Shown here: positions 1-5,502 of the stretch, in pieces
Position numbering within the stretch: position 1 is the first letter of the stretch
How the letters are laid out: each line of letters opens with the position of its first letter
Source: an uncultured Clostridia bacterium
GTDB taxonomy: Bacteria > Bacillota > Clostridia > Christensenellales > CAG-138
Assembly (NCBI GenBank): GCA_947304365.1
Contig: CAMZAY010000053.1
Location: 1 to 7,211, forward strand
Direction of reading: 5' to 3'
Length of the DNA stretch: 7,211 bases
Made by a program: the position numbers and the translations under genes
Notes under the pieces: generated by a model
The model's input: only the letters and a program-made list of their open reading frames with translations
What the model was told of the DNA's origin: nothing
Databases searched by the model: none

Positions 1-8
1 ATCGGAAG

Positions 9-152
9 CCCCCTCATCCGTCATTTCTCCCGCTGGTCGAAATGCCACCTTCCCCACCAAGGGGGGGGAAGGCTGAATAGTCGGCATGCGACCAACCAAA
101 AGGCTTCCCCCCTCCGGGGTGGGGAAGCTCCGCGTAAGCGGTGATGAGGGGG
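9..152. repeat. Palindromic intergenic repeat with two internal hairpins
   Basis: The ends are perfect 10-bp inverted repeats: CCCCCTCATC at 9-18 and GATGAGGGGG at 143-152. Two G/C-rich hairpins lie inside: CCTTCCCC (48-55) with GGGGAAGG (65-72), and GCTTCCCC (103-110) with GGGGAAGC (121-128). The two inner hairpins resemble each other, so each half looks like an arm of one large cruciform. There is no plausible coding sequence. This architecture fits a MITE- or REP-like non-coding element; I recall similar CCCTCATC...GATGAGGG elements scattered through gut Clostridia genomes, but that is memory and not shown here. No second copy exists in the window, so mobility is inferred only from the shape. 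Confidence 0.65.
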
Positions 153-154
153 AT

Positions 155-193
155 AAAAAAGGCATTTTTCCAACGAAAATGCCCTCTTTTTTA
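155..193 (-). terminator. Rho-independent terminator behind the anti-sigma gene
   Basis: A 9-bp stem (161-169 with 175-183, one G-T pair at the loop end) encloses a 5-nt loop. On the minus strand it is followed by a run of six T (complement of 155-160), and on the plus side by CTC plus a T-run, so it could work in both directions. It lies about 20-30 nt past the stop codon of the minus-strand gene ending at 214 and most likely ends the sigma/anti-sigma transcript. Confidence 0.8.
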
Positions 194-213
194 TTCATTA
201 TAATATTCTTTTT

Positions 214-1095
214 TCAGAACTCTTCCGCCCAGGTCTTGATAATCTCGAGCGCCTGCTCGTACATGCCGGGGTCGAAATTGACGCTCAGGCTGTAAAGTAT
301 GCCGCTGTCAACGACGTAGCCGACGACCAGCTCGCGTGTTTTCCCTTCGCCAATGCCTACGTGGGCGTATTGGCAGAGCTTGCCCTTCGAGGTAACGAAC
401 TCCTCATACCCGATCGTACCGGGGTCGTAGTCACCCCAGTCGCCGCCGGAATTGACGGCGCTCCTGTCGCTGTTCTCGGTAAGTATTTCGATCCTTAGCG
501 CGCCGCCGATCCTCGCGTCAGCGGGCGCGTCCGGCGTGACGATATGATTGGCAGATATCTGGATCTCCCTTATATTCCCGTCCTCGTCGCCGTATGCGGA
601 AACAAGCACGGGTTTTGCCGATCCCGTCACGCCGAAAACGGAATCGAGAACGGTCGGCTTAAAGGGCAGGCTCGTGACTTTCAGCTTCCTGAGCCCTATG
701 TAATCCGCCGCCTCGGATAAGGAGGCGAAGCTTTTGCTCCATATCCCGGGACTGACGGCAAAGCTCGAATAGTCGGGCTGGGGAGTGAAAGCCGCATACT
801 GCTGCCGGATAGCCTCGGGCGCCTCGGCGATATCGCCGCCGAATTCGCTCCAGGCGTACCTTTTCAGCTCAAATAAGGCGTTATATCCATGCGTGCCCGT
901 CGTTATCGGGGCGAAACGTCCCTTTGAATACGATATCGCGCCTGCCGTCGCACAGCCGCATATCACGGCGAGCGCCGCCGCGGCGGCTATCCAGCGAAGC
1001 TTCGCCTTCCTTGTGACGGCGGGCTTTTTGTATGCCGTGTTCAAAAGCTCCGGCTCCACGCCGTTCAGCGCGGTAAGGATATCCTCTCCGTTCAT
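214..1095 (-). CDS. Probable membrane-anchored anti-sigma factor
   Basis: 293 aa. The layout is an acidic N-terminal segment (residues 1-20, MNGEDILTALNGVEPELL...), a basic stretch (about 23-34), one membrane helix (about 35-54) and a large extracytoplasmic domain. This is the usual plan of regulators encoded behind ECF sigma factors in Clostridia: the short cytoplasmic part holds the sigma factor and the outer domain senses. The outer part contains SFASLSEAADYIGL (about 122-135) and a C-terminal segment (about 255-293, VVGYVVDSGILYSLSV...) reminiscent of DUF4367-like sensor domains; this resemblance is weak. I see no HxxxCxxC zinc anti-sigma motif. The start codon overlaps the stop of the sigma gene (ATGA, 1092-1095), with GGAAGG 9 nt upstream, so the two are probably translated as a coupled pair. 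The anti-sigma role is inferred from topology and neighbour, not from a diagnostic motif. Confidence 0.75.
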   Translation of the reverse strand: MNGEDILTALNGVEPELLNTAYKKPAVTRKAKLRWIAAAAALAVICGCATAGAISYSKGRFAPITTGTHGYNALFELKRYAWSEFGGDIAEAPEAIRQQYAAFTPQPDYSSFAVSPGIWSKSFASLSEAADYIGLRKLKVTSLPFKPTVLDSVFGVTGSAKPVLVSAYGDEDGNIREIQISANHIVTPDAPADARIGGALRIEILTENSDRSAVNSGGDWGDYDPGTIGYEEFVTSKGKLCQYAHVGIGEGKTRELVVGYVVDSGILYSLSVNFDPGMYEQALEIIKTWAEEF

Positions 1096-1652
1096 AATAT
1101 GAAACCTTCCTTTTTCAAATACTTTTTGAGCTCGTTCCTCGTCCTGAACAAAACGGATTTCACCTTTCCCTCGCTCATGGAATACCGCTCGGCGATCTCC
1201 TTTACGGAAAGCGCGTACCAGTACCTCTGCACGAACACCGCGCGTTTTTCGTCGCCGAGTTTTTTCAAAAAACCGTTGAGGAGCCGCGAAAGCTCCGCCG
1301 CTTCCGCTTCGCCCGCCGTGTCACAGGGGGAGGGGAGCACGCTTTCAAGCTCCTCCGTAAGCTCCACCAAAACGGCGCTGCGCTTTTCGCGCCCCAAAGC
1401 CTTCGCTCTGTTCAGCGCGGAGGCCCTCGCGATCCTCGCAAGGAACGCGAAAAGGTAAGTCCGCGGCTCGTGCGGGGGGATGCGGTTCCATGCCTCGAGA
1501 TACGCGTCGAACTCACATTCCTCGGCGGCGCCGGCGTCGCCCAGAATACGCATGGCGACGGAGCGCAGGGCGGCGCCGTATTTTTCCTTAACGGCGCCGA
1601 TCGCGGCTTCGTCCCGCTCAAGGAACAGATCGACTATCGTGCTGTCGTCCAT
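1092..1652 (-). CDS. ECF-type RNA polymerase sigma factor (sigma-70 family)
   Basis: 186 aa, a normal length for an ECF sigma factor with only regions 2 and 4. Region 2 covers about residues 11-91: a helical segment RDEAAIGAVKEKYGAALRSVAMRI, then the acidic AEECEFDAYLEAWNRI, then AFLARIARASALNRAKA, which corresponds to the usual W-x-x-x-IARN-x-x-x-D core, here diverged. An acidic linker (about 95-120) leads to region 4 (about 130-182), with the helix-turn-helix YALSVKEIAERYSMSEGKVKSVLFRTRNELKKYL that reads the -35 element. GGAGG at 1660-1664 lies 7 nt before the ATG. It directs polymerase to its own regulon and is presumably held inactive by the membrane protein encoded next, whose start overlaps its stop. 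The target stimulus cannot be read from the sequence. Confidence 0.9.
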   Translation of the reverse strand: MDDSTIVDLFLERDEAAIGAVKEKYGAALRSVAMRILGDAGAAEECEFDAYLEAWNRIPPHEPRTYLFAFLARIARASALNRAKALGREKRSAVLVELTEELESVLPSPCDTAGEAEAAELSRLLNGFLKKLGDEKRAVFVQRYWYALSVKEIAERYSMSEGKVKSVLFRTRNELKKYLKKEGFIL

Positions 1653-1690
1653 GCGTTTTCCTCCGGACAGTTAAAGGTCCCTTCACCTTG

Positions 1691-1720
1691 ATAATCAACT
1701 TTTTTCGCGGAAGGTTTCAA
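1691..1720 (-). promoter_or_regulatory. Candidate promoter of the sigma/anti-sigma operon
   Basis: Read on the minus strand there is TTGAAA (complement of 1715-1720), an 18-nt spacer and GATTAT (complement of 1691-1696), about 30 nt upstream of the sigma gene's Shine-Dalgarno site. The same -35 contains TGAAAC, typical of ECF-type -35 elements, so autoregulation by the encoded sigma factor is possible; I see no CGTC/CGTA-type ECF -10 at the expected distance. The -35 overlaps the end of the T-tract of the preceding terminator. Confidence 0.45.
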
Positions 1721-1744
1721 AAAAAGCCCGGGAAACCCCCGGGC
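1719..1744 (-). terminator. Rho-independent terminator of the CPBP / hydrolase operon
   Basis: A perfect 7-bp G/C stem, GCCCGGG (1726-1732) with CCCGGGC (1738-1744), has a 5-nt loop and is followed on the minus strand by seven T (complement of 1719-1725). It lies 15 nt past the stop codon of the hydrolase gene ending at 1760. Confidence 0.9.
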
Positions 1745-1759
1745 GGATCTATTCATTCA

Positions 1760-2440
1760 TTAAAGCTCGAACCTGACCTGATCCTCGCTCTCGGTCTCCT
1801 TATAGGGATCGAGCACGAGCACGCGGTCCTCGCCCAGCGTGTACTGATAGATGAACACCTCGCTGTCGTTCAGCTTGTGGATCTTGCAGTCCTGGACGGT
1901 CGAAACGAAATTCGAGCAGTCGTCGACGTCGATGGTGGAATTCGGCGTCTTGTAGTGCATCGGGATGACGACGGAGGGCTTGAGCGAATTTGCGAATTCG
2001 CGCGCCTCCATATAGTCGAGGGTGTACTTGCCGCCGATCGGCACGAGCAGCACGTCGACTACGCCGATCTCGGAGAGCTGTTCCTTGGTGAGCTGATCGC
2101 CCACGTCGCCCGCGTGCAGGAGCCTTATGCCGTCTATCTCAAAGAGATACATTATCACCGTGCCGCGCTTTGCGCCCTGCTCCTTATCGTGAAATGCGGG
2201 GAAGCCGATGACGTGGATCCCGCCGACGTCATATTCGCCCGCGCCGTCGATAACAACGGGCTCGCCCGCGGCGGCGGCGGTGTAGCAGTGATCGAAATGC
2301 CCGTGGCTGACGGTCACGGCGCCGCACTCGATATCGTGAAGGCGCGCGCCCACCTCAGGCGCAAAGGGATCGGTGAGGACGGAATCCCCGTTCTCCGAAG
2401 TCAAAAGAAAACATGAATGGCCATACCATCTGATCTTCAT
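1760..2440 (-). CDS. UPF0173/UlaG-like metallo-beta-lactamase-fold hydrolase
   Basis: 226 aa from the chosen start. The N-terminus MKIRWYGHSCFLL and the metal-binding motif SHGHFDH (H46, H48, D50, H51), then HAGD (D112) and IPMHYKT (H162), together with IGGKYTLDYMEA before it, are the signature order of the small UPF0173/UlaG-like branch of metallo-beta-lactamase-fold proteins. All metal ligands are present, so a di-metal hydrolase acting in the cytoplasm is likely; the substrate is unknown, and bacterial members are usually annotated only as metal-dependent hydrolases. I chose the ATG at 2440 because GGAG (2449-2452) sits 8 nt before it; a GTG at 2449 would add three residues but lies inside that GGAG. 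The gene starts 5 nt after the stop of the upstream gene and is the last of a three-gene operon. Confidence 0.92.
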   Translation of the reverse strand: MKIRWYGHSCFLLTSENGDSVLTDPFAPEVGARLHDIECGAVTVSHGHFDHCYTAAAAGEPVVIDGAGEYDVGGIHVIGFPAFHDKEQGAKRGTVIMYLFEIDGIRLLHAGDVGDQLTKEQLSEIGVVDVLLVPIGGKYTLDYMEAREFANSLKPSVVIPMHYKTPNSTIDVDDCSNFVSTVQDCKIHKLNDSEVFIYQYTLGEDRVLVLDPYKETESEDQVRFEL

Positions 2441-2445
2441 ATCTG

Positions 2446-3072
2446 TCACTCCATTCTTAAGGTTATTGTTCTTGACGCCTCGTAAAGCGAAACGGCCATG
2501 GCAAGCGCCGCGCCGCCGCTCAATTCAAAAGCCCCGTTCCCGTTCAGACCGTCGAGCCTGCCGCGCTCCGCAGCTTCGCCCGCTTCCTTAAGGGCCACGT
2601 TCAGCGACGAGGGCGAATCCGCCGTAAGGCAGTGCCACAGCGCGCGCCGCGCATCGGGGGAGACGGGCACGGTAATATCGCCGCCCCTCTGCCGAAAAAT
2701 ATCCAGCAGCCGGGCGCGTATGAACCCGAGCCCCTTGAAAAGCTCAAATTCATCGGGGGGGAGGAACGCCGCCGCATCCGCGCGCGATACCGCGCCGCGG
2801 GCAAATCGGCAAAGCGCCTCGTCCCTGATCCGAAGCTCCAGAAAACCGGAGCTCATGCGTGCCGATGAAAACAGGGGGAAGCCGTCCATACTTACCCCAT
2901 TTTTGATATTATATACCATGCGCTCATCCATGTCAAGCCCGTATTTGACGCCGAGGGGAACGGCGATATCGGCCCGGCTCCCGAAAAAGCCGGGATCGTC
3001 CGCCGAGCATTGCGGACAATACTCCCTCAAAACGGGCAAAAGCGCGTCGATTATACTTCGTTTAAGGCTCAT
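2446..3072 (-). CDS. Unrecognised protein with faint ArgRS-like features
   Basis: 208 aa, soluble, no signal peptide or membrane helix. I do not recognise a firm family. Residues about 6-95 (IDALLPVLREYC..., ADIAVPLGVKYGLDMDERMVYNIKNGV..., then SGFLELRI at 75-82) loosely recall the N-terminal tRNA-binding domain of arginyl-tRNA synthetase, whose end reads like GFINFxL. Residues about 108-208 (EFELFKGLGFIRARLLDIFRQRG..., C-terminal helices) loosely recall the YAHARI segment and DALR helical domain. No HIGH or KMSKS catalytic motif is present and there is no room for a Rossmann core. It could therefore be a stand-alone tRNA- or RNA-binding relic, or an unrelated helical protein. It overlaps the upstream CPBP-like gene by ATGA (3069-3072), and the AAGGAG there is only 2 nt from the ATG, so expression probably depends on translational coupling. 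Coding status is well supported; function is not. Confidence 0.8.
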   Translation of the reverse strand: MSLKRSIIDALLPVLREYCPQCSADDPGFFGSRADIAVPLGVKYGLDMDERMVYNIKNGVSMDGFPLFSSARMSSGFLELRIRDEALCRFARGAVSRADAAAFLPPDEFELFKGLGFIRARLLDIFRQRGGDITVPVSPDARRALWHCLTADSPSSLNVALKEAGEAAERGRLDGLNGNGAFELSGGAALAMAVSLYEASRTITLRME

Positions 3073-4163
3073 TTCTCCTTTGAATTTTCGGATTTTTCCT
3101 GCTTCGCGGGGACGACCGCCGCAGTCTCCTTATTGGGCTTATCCTTCTTCTTTTCCTTCTTGGCGGGCTTATCCTTCTTATCCTTCTTCGCCGTTTTCTC
3201 CTTGGGCTTTTCGCCGTCCGCGGGGACGGTCAAAAGCCGCTGCATATTCGCGTGGTGCTTTTCAAACGGGAAATCGTAAGCGAATACGCACCTCTTCTTT
3301 GCGAGAAAGGTGAACACGATGACGAACCCCGCAAGCAGCGCCGCGAGCAGTATCGCGGACAGCACGAGGAGCGGCACGCCCTGATCCATCGCGCCGCTGA
3401 ACGCGGGCGCGCAGGCGGCGATCATAACGTGGGAGAGTATCGCGGGGATGACGGAATTGAGCCTCCACGTGAGGACCGTTTCGACAAAGCCGAGCCCGAG
3501 CGCGAGTATGCCGGCGGCAAGGGCGGGCTCCGTCGTGCCCATGCTGATCCTGGTATAGCTGCCGACGATGTAGTAAACGCTGAAGGCGTAAAGCAGCGGA
3601 GTGAGCACTACGGCGACGATCGGATGCACCTTTTCGAGGAAGCTGAACACCGCCCCGCGGAACACCGCCTCAAGCACGGCGGGGACGAGCAGTATCAGCA
3701 TAAGCTTATAGTCGGGAAAGGCGAAATTGCCTGTCGCGTCTTTCAAAAACGCGCGGAAGCCCTCCGCGGAGGCGCTTGCGGAAGCGTTCAGCGCAAGCCC
3801 CATCACGAAGCAGGCGGCAATGGATATCAGCGCCGTGAAAACGAGCGCAAGCGGATTGAACAGATTGAATCCGCCCGCGTCGTGCGGGGGACGCACGGTC
3901 AGCGCGAAAACGGCGAGCGATACGCACGCGGCGATAATGAACGCCGTCCTGAAAATGGGCTTCACGTTCTCAAGCATGGCTTCGCCGATGCTCTGCTCGA
4001 TATAGCTCTCGTCCACGGCAATGGTGCCGCTCTCGATCCTTTCAAGGGTCATTGCGCGGACCTTCTTCTCAAACCGCGCGGGTACCGCGAAGAATGGGAA
4101 AGTGAACGCCAGGAACATCACGAGCGCCAGCAGGAAAAAGCCAACGGTCTTCAAAATCTTCAT
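3069..4163 (-). CDS. CPBP-family (Abi/CAAX-like) membrane protein, degenerate active site
   Basis: 364 aa with about eight hydrophobic segments (roughly 5-27, 74-90, 103-125, 153-175, 182-200, 212-232, 237-255, 264-288). Residues 155-255 follow the CPBP intramembrane protease core: VLEAVFRG (163-170) at the EExxxR position, LLYAFSVYY (190-198) at the FxxxH position, and the hallmark helix with SVIPAILSHVMIA (237-249) at the HxxxN position. Key residues differ: the first Glu is Leu164, the motif-2 His is Tyr198 and the motif-3 Asn is Ala249, while Glu165, Arg169 and His245 remain. It is probably not an active protease. A long loop (about 28-73) follows the first helix and a lysine-rich tail (317-364, repeated KKDKKDK-type) ends the protein. 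The start is the first ATG after the promoter at 4251-4279; its Shine-Dalgarno is weak. First gene of a three-gene operon, overlapping the next by 4 nt. Confidence 0.85.
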   Translation of the reverse strand: MKILKTVGFFLLALVMFLAFTFPFFAVPARFEKKVRAMTLERIESGTIAVDESYIEQSIGEAMLENVKPIFRTAFIIAACVSLAVFALTVRPPHDAGGFNLFNPLALVFTALISIAACFVMGLALNASASASAEGFRAFLKDATGNFAFPDYKLMLILLVPAVLEAVFRGAVFSFLEKVHPIVAVVLTPLLYAFSVYYIVGSYTRISMGTTEPALAAGILALGLGFVETVLTWRLNSVIPAILSHVMIAACAPAFSGAMDQGVPLLVLSAILLAALLAGFVIVFTFLAKKRCVFAYDFPFEKHHANMQRLLTVPADGEKPKEKTAKKDKKDKPAKKEKKKDKPNKETAAVVPAKQEKSENSKEK

Positions 4164-4250
4164 CGTAATATCTGCCCGCGAAGAGCCGCGGTACTGCCTC
4201 CGGAATAGATTTATGAGCCAATAACATGGGATATACGTTTACAAATAACA

Positions 4251-4279
4251 ATTATAACAAAAACCGGCATTGTTTTCAA
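4251..4279 (-). promoter_or_regulatory. Strong sigma-A-type promoter of the CPBP / hydrolase operon
   Basis: On the minus strand TTGAAA (complement of 4274-4279), an exact 17-nt spacer and a consensus TATAAT (complement of 4251-4256). It lies about 90 nt upstream of the CPBP-like start codon and is the best match to the housekeeping consensus in the window. Confidence 0.85.
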
Positions 4280-4308
4280 GTATGATATCGCCGCGATCGG
4301 GACAAGAT
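4280..4308 (+). promoter_or_regulatory. Possible forespore-type (sigma-F-like) promoter of the M23 gene
   Basis: GTATGA (4280-4285), 14 nt, then GGACAAGAT (4300-4308) approximates the sigma-F pattern (GYATA, about 15 nt, GGNNANANT) with one mismatch in each box. No sigma-A-like promoter with correct spacing was evident for this gene. The match is suggestive because spoIIQ is under sigma-F in Bacillus, but it is short and degenerate and may be chance. Confidence 0.3.
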
Positions 4309-4343
4309 ACCCTTGAAAGAAAAAACGTCAGGAGTGACAGCTT

Positions 4344-5117
4344 ATGAAGGAAATGCCCGATACGAACAGGAAACGGAGCATACGAAGGCTCCGTACAAGG
4401 ATATTTATGAGAAGGAACGGCGTGTACCTCGGCGCTTTGCTCGCGCTGGTCGTCGTCGCGGGGATCACCGCGGGCGTGCTCGGAATGAAGGAGTCCGGCA
4501 CGGGCTCCCCGGCGGAAAAGTCGTATGACGAACGCCTTAAGGACGCCGCTTCGGCCACGCCTGCGCCCACCGCGTCAGCCGACGCGCCCCGCAGCACCCG
4601 CGCGCCGTTCTTTTCCGCCGAGCCTACGGCGGAGCCCACTCTCATGCCGGATATGACGCCCGCGCCCACCGCAACCGCGGCGCCCGTCCCAAAGGATCAG
4701 CCCGCGCCCCCGGTCGACGGGATACTCATAAAGGGCTATGCGATGGACTGCCTTATCTGGTCGAAAACGCTTCGCCAGTGGATGACCCATCCCGGCGTGG
4801 ATCTCGCCGCGCCGAAGGGGACGGAGGTCAGGGCCGTAATGCCCGGCACGGTAAAGAAGGTGTATGACGACGACCTTCTCGGCACGACGGTGCTGATCGA
4901 GCACGAGGGCGGAGTTTCCACGCTTTACGCGGGGCTTCAGAATGAGCCGCCCGTAAAGGAGGGCGACAGGGTAGCGGCGCGCGGGCTTATCGGATACGTC
5001 GGCGATACCGCGATATCCGAATGCGCCGACGAGAGCCACCTGCATTTCGAGCTGTGGCTGAACGGCATACCGAACGACCCCGAGAACCTTATCGTGTTCA
5101 AGAAAAAAGCGGAATAG
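4344..5117 (+). CDS. SpoIIQ-like membrane-anchored M23 (LytM) peptidase
   Basis: 257 aa. A basic N-terminus (RRLRTRIFMRR) precedes one membrane helix (about 27-47), so the rest lies outside the membrane. A low-complexity Ala/Pro/Thr linker (about 68-124) leads to the LytM/M23 domain (about 128-250). The zinc site is complete: H149 and D153 in HPGVD, and H232/H234 in HLHFEL. The domain style (WMTHPGVDLAAPKGTEVRAVMPGTV, LLGTTVLIEHEGG, then KEGDRVAARGLIGYVGDT) is most like SpoIIQ, the forespore protein that pairs with SpoIIIAH in engulfment; clostridial SpoIIQ usually keeps these residues, Bacillus subtilis SpoIIQ does not. No SpoIIIAH partner is in the window, so a vegetative cell-wall endopeptidase remains possible. 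GGAG (4331-4334) lies 9 nt before the ATG. Single-gene unit, divergent from the CPBP operon. Confidence 0.9.
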   Translation: MKEMPDTNRKRSIRRLRTRIFMRRNGVYLGALLALVVVAGITAGVLGMKESGTGSPAEKSYDERLKDAASATPAPTASADAPRSTRAPFFSAEPTAEPTLMPDMTPAPTATAAPVPKDQPAPPVDGILIKGYAMDCLIWSKTLRQWMTHPGVDLAAPKGTEVRAVMPGTVKKVYDDDLLGTTVLIEHEGGVSTLYAGLQNEPPVKEGDRVAARGLIGYVGDTAISECADESHLHFELWLNGIPNDPENLIVFKKKAE

Positions 5118-5131
5118 CGTCAAGAGCGGAA

Positions 5132-5385
5132 GGGTGCATTCACTTAAGGAGATGCAGGTTTTCAGCCTGAAAAAAGTCAACGTATAAAAAGATATCCGGG
5201 GATAGCTCATATCCCCGGATTTTTTTATTTCGGCTGAAAACCGCGAAGCGTCTCAAAAGAGGAGATTTTTGCGCCATGCAAGGCGAAAAGCGCAGTAATA
5301 CTCGGAGAGTCTTTCGAGCATTTTCAACGCAGCAGGGCGCAAAAAGATACCTTTTGAGGCTGCATATCGTTAAGTGAATGCGCCC
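5132..5385 (+). repeat. MITE-like repeat with terminal inverted repeats and built-in terminator
   Basis: The ends are 16-bp inverted repeats matching at 15 positions: GGGTGCATTCACTTAA (5132-5147) and TTAAGTGAATGCGCCC (5370-5385). Inside is a second perfect 11-bp inverted pair, GGTTTTCAGCC (5157-5167) and GGCTGAAAACC (5232-5242), which brackets a terminator hairpin (5194-5226). A third imperfect pair (5252-5274 with 5337-5358, arms CTCAAAAG... and ...CTTTTGAG) forms the right half and holds a small CTCG/CGAG hairpin (5301-5304, 5315-5318). The first 55 nt (5131-5185) recur exactly at 7157-7211, so this is a dispersed element. No ORF of its own; it fills most of the 385-nt gap between the M23 gene and the PII-like gene. 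I see no clear target-site duplication. Confidence 0.8.
5194..5226 (+). terminator. Rho-independent terminator of the M23 gene, inside the repeat
   Basis: A perfect 11-bp stem, ATCCGGGGATA (5194-5204) with TATCCCCGGAT (5210-5220), a 5-nt loop GCTCA and six T (5221-5226). It lies about 77 nt past the stop of the M23 gene and is part of the repeat element, so the element supplies the terminator. Confidence 0.9.
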
Positions 5386-5386
5386 A

Positions 5387-5421
5387 AGGAGCTTCCTTTT
5401 TAAGACGGGAGGCTCTTATTT
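5387..5421 (+). other. Second stem-loop with T-rich tail (possible backup terminator)
   Basis: A 10-bp stem with two G-T pairs (5387-5396 with 5408-5417) has an 11-nt T-rich loop and runs into TTATTTTAT. It sits just outside the right end of the repeat and upstream of the next promoter. The stem is weaker and the T-tract interrupted, so termination is uncertain. Confidence 0.35.
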
Positions 5422-5439
5422 TATATAATCGCGCACCCC

Positions 5440-5467
5440 TTGACTTTGAGGAAAAAAGGACTAATAT
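5440..5467 (+). promoter_or_regulatory. Sigma-A-type promoter of the PII-like / antiporter operon
   Basis: TTGACT (5440-5445), a 16-nt spacer and TAATAT (5462-5467), with the predicted transcript start near 5474, about 30 nt before the PII-like start codon. Five of six -35 bases match consensus. Confidence 0.65.
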
Positions 5468-5502
5468 TGTTGTGGAAAATCATTATCTGGAGGTTCGTCA
5501 CA

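Noticed and set aside
86..295. A 69-codon plus-strand ORF across the palindromic repeat and terminator
   Set aside because: Translation of repeat, terminator hairpin and antisense of the anti-sigma gene; no ribosome binding site.
1688..2416. A 242-codon plus-strand open frame antisense to the hydrolase gene
   Set aside because: The minus-strand frame carries the complete metallo-beta-lactamase motifs; the plus frame reads through the terminator and promoter region and lacks any recognisable domain.
2441..2449. GTG start of the hydrolase at 2449
   Set aside because: It lies within the GGAG that serves the ATG at 2440, and family proteins begin with the MKI-x-W motif at that ATG.
3252..4208. 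A 318-codon plus-strand open frame antisense to the CPBP-like gene
   Set aside because: Composition is a charged, Arg/Glu/His-rich complement of a membrane protein; the minus-strand frame has clear helices, CPBP layout, promoter and operon context.
4069..4251. A 60-codon minus-strand leader ORF overlapping the CPBP start
   Set aside because: Different frame, overlaps the predicted transcript start, no Shine-Dalgarno and no recognisable content.
4575..5210. A 211-codon minus-strand open frame antisense to the M23 gene, sharing an N-terminal peptide with another minus frame at 6544-7206
   Set aside because: The shared peptide simply comes from both frames beginning in the two copies of the repeat. 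They are otherwise antisense shadows of well-supported genes with no family resemblance.
5440..5502. A longer PII-like protein starting at TTG 5440
   Set aside because: That TTG is the first part of the -35 element, and the extension lacks a Shine-Dalgarno site. ATG 5503 has GGAGG at good distance and gives the normal PII length.
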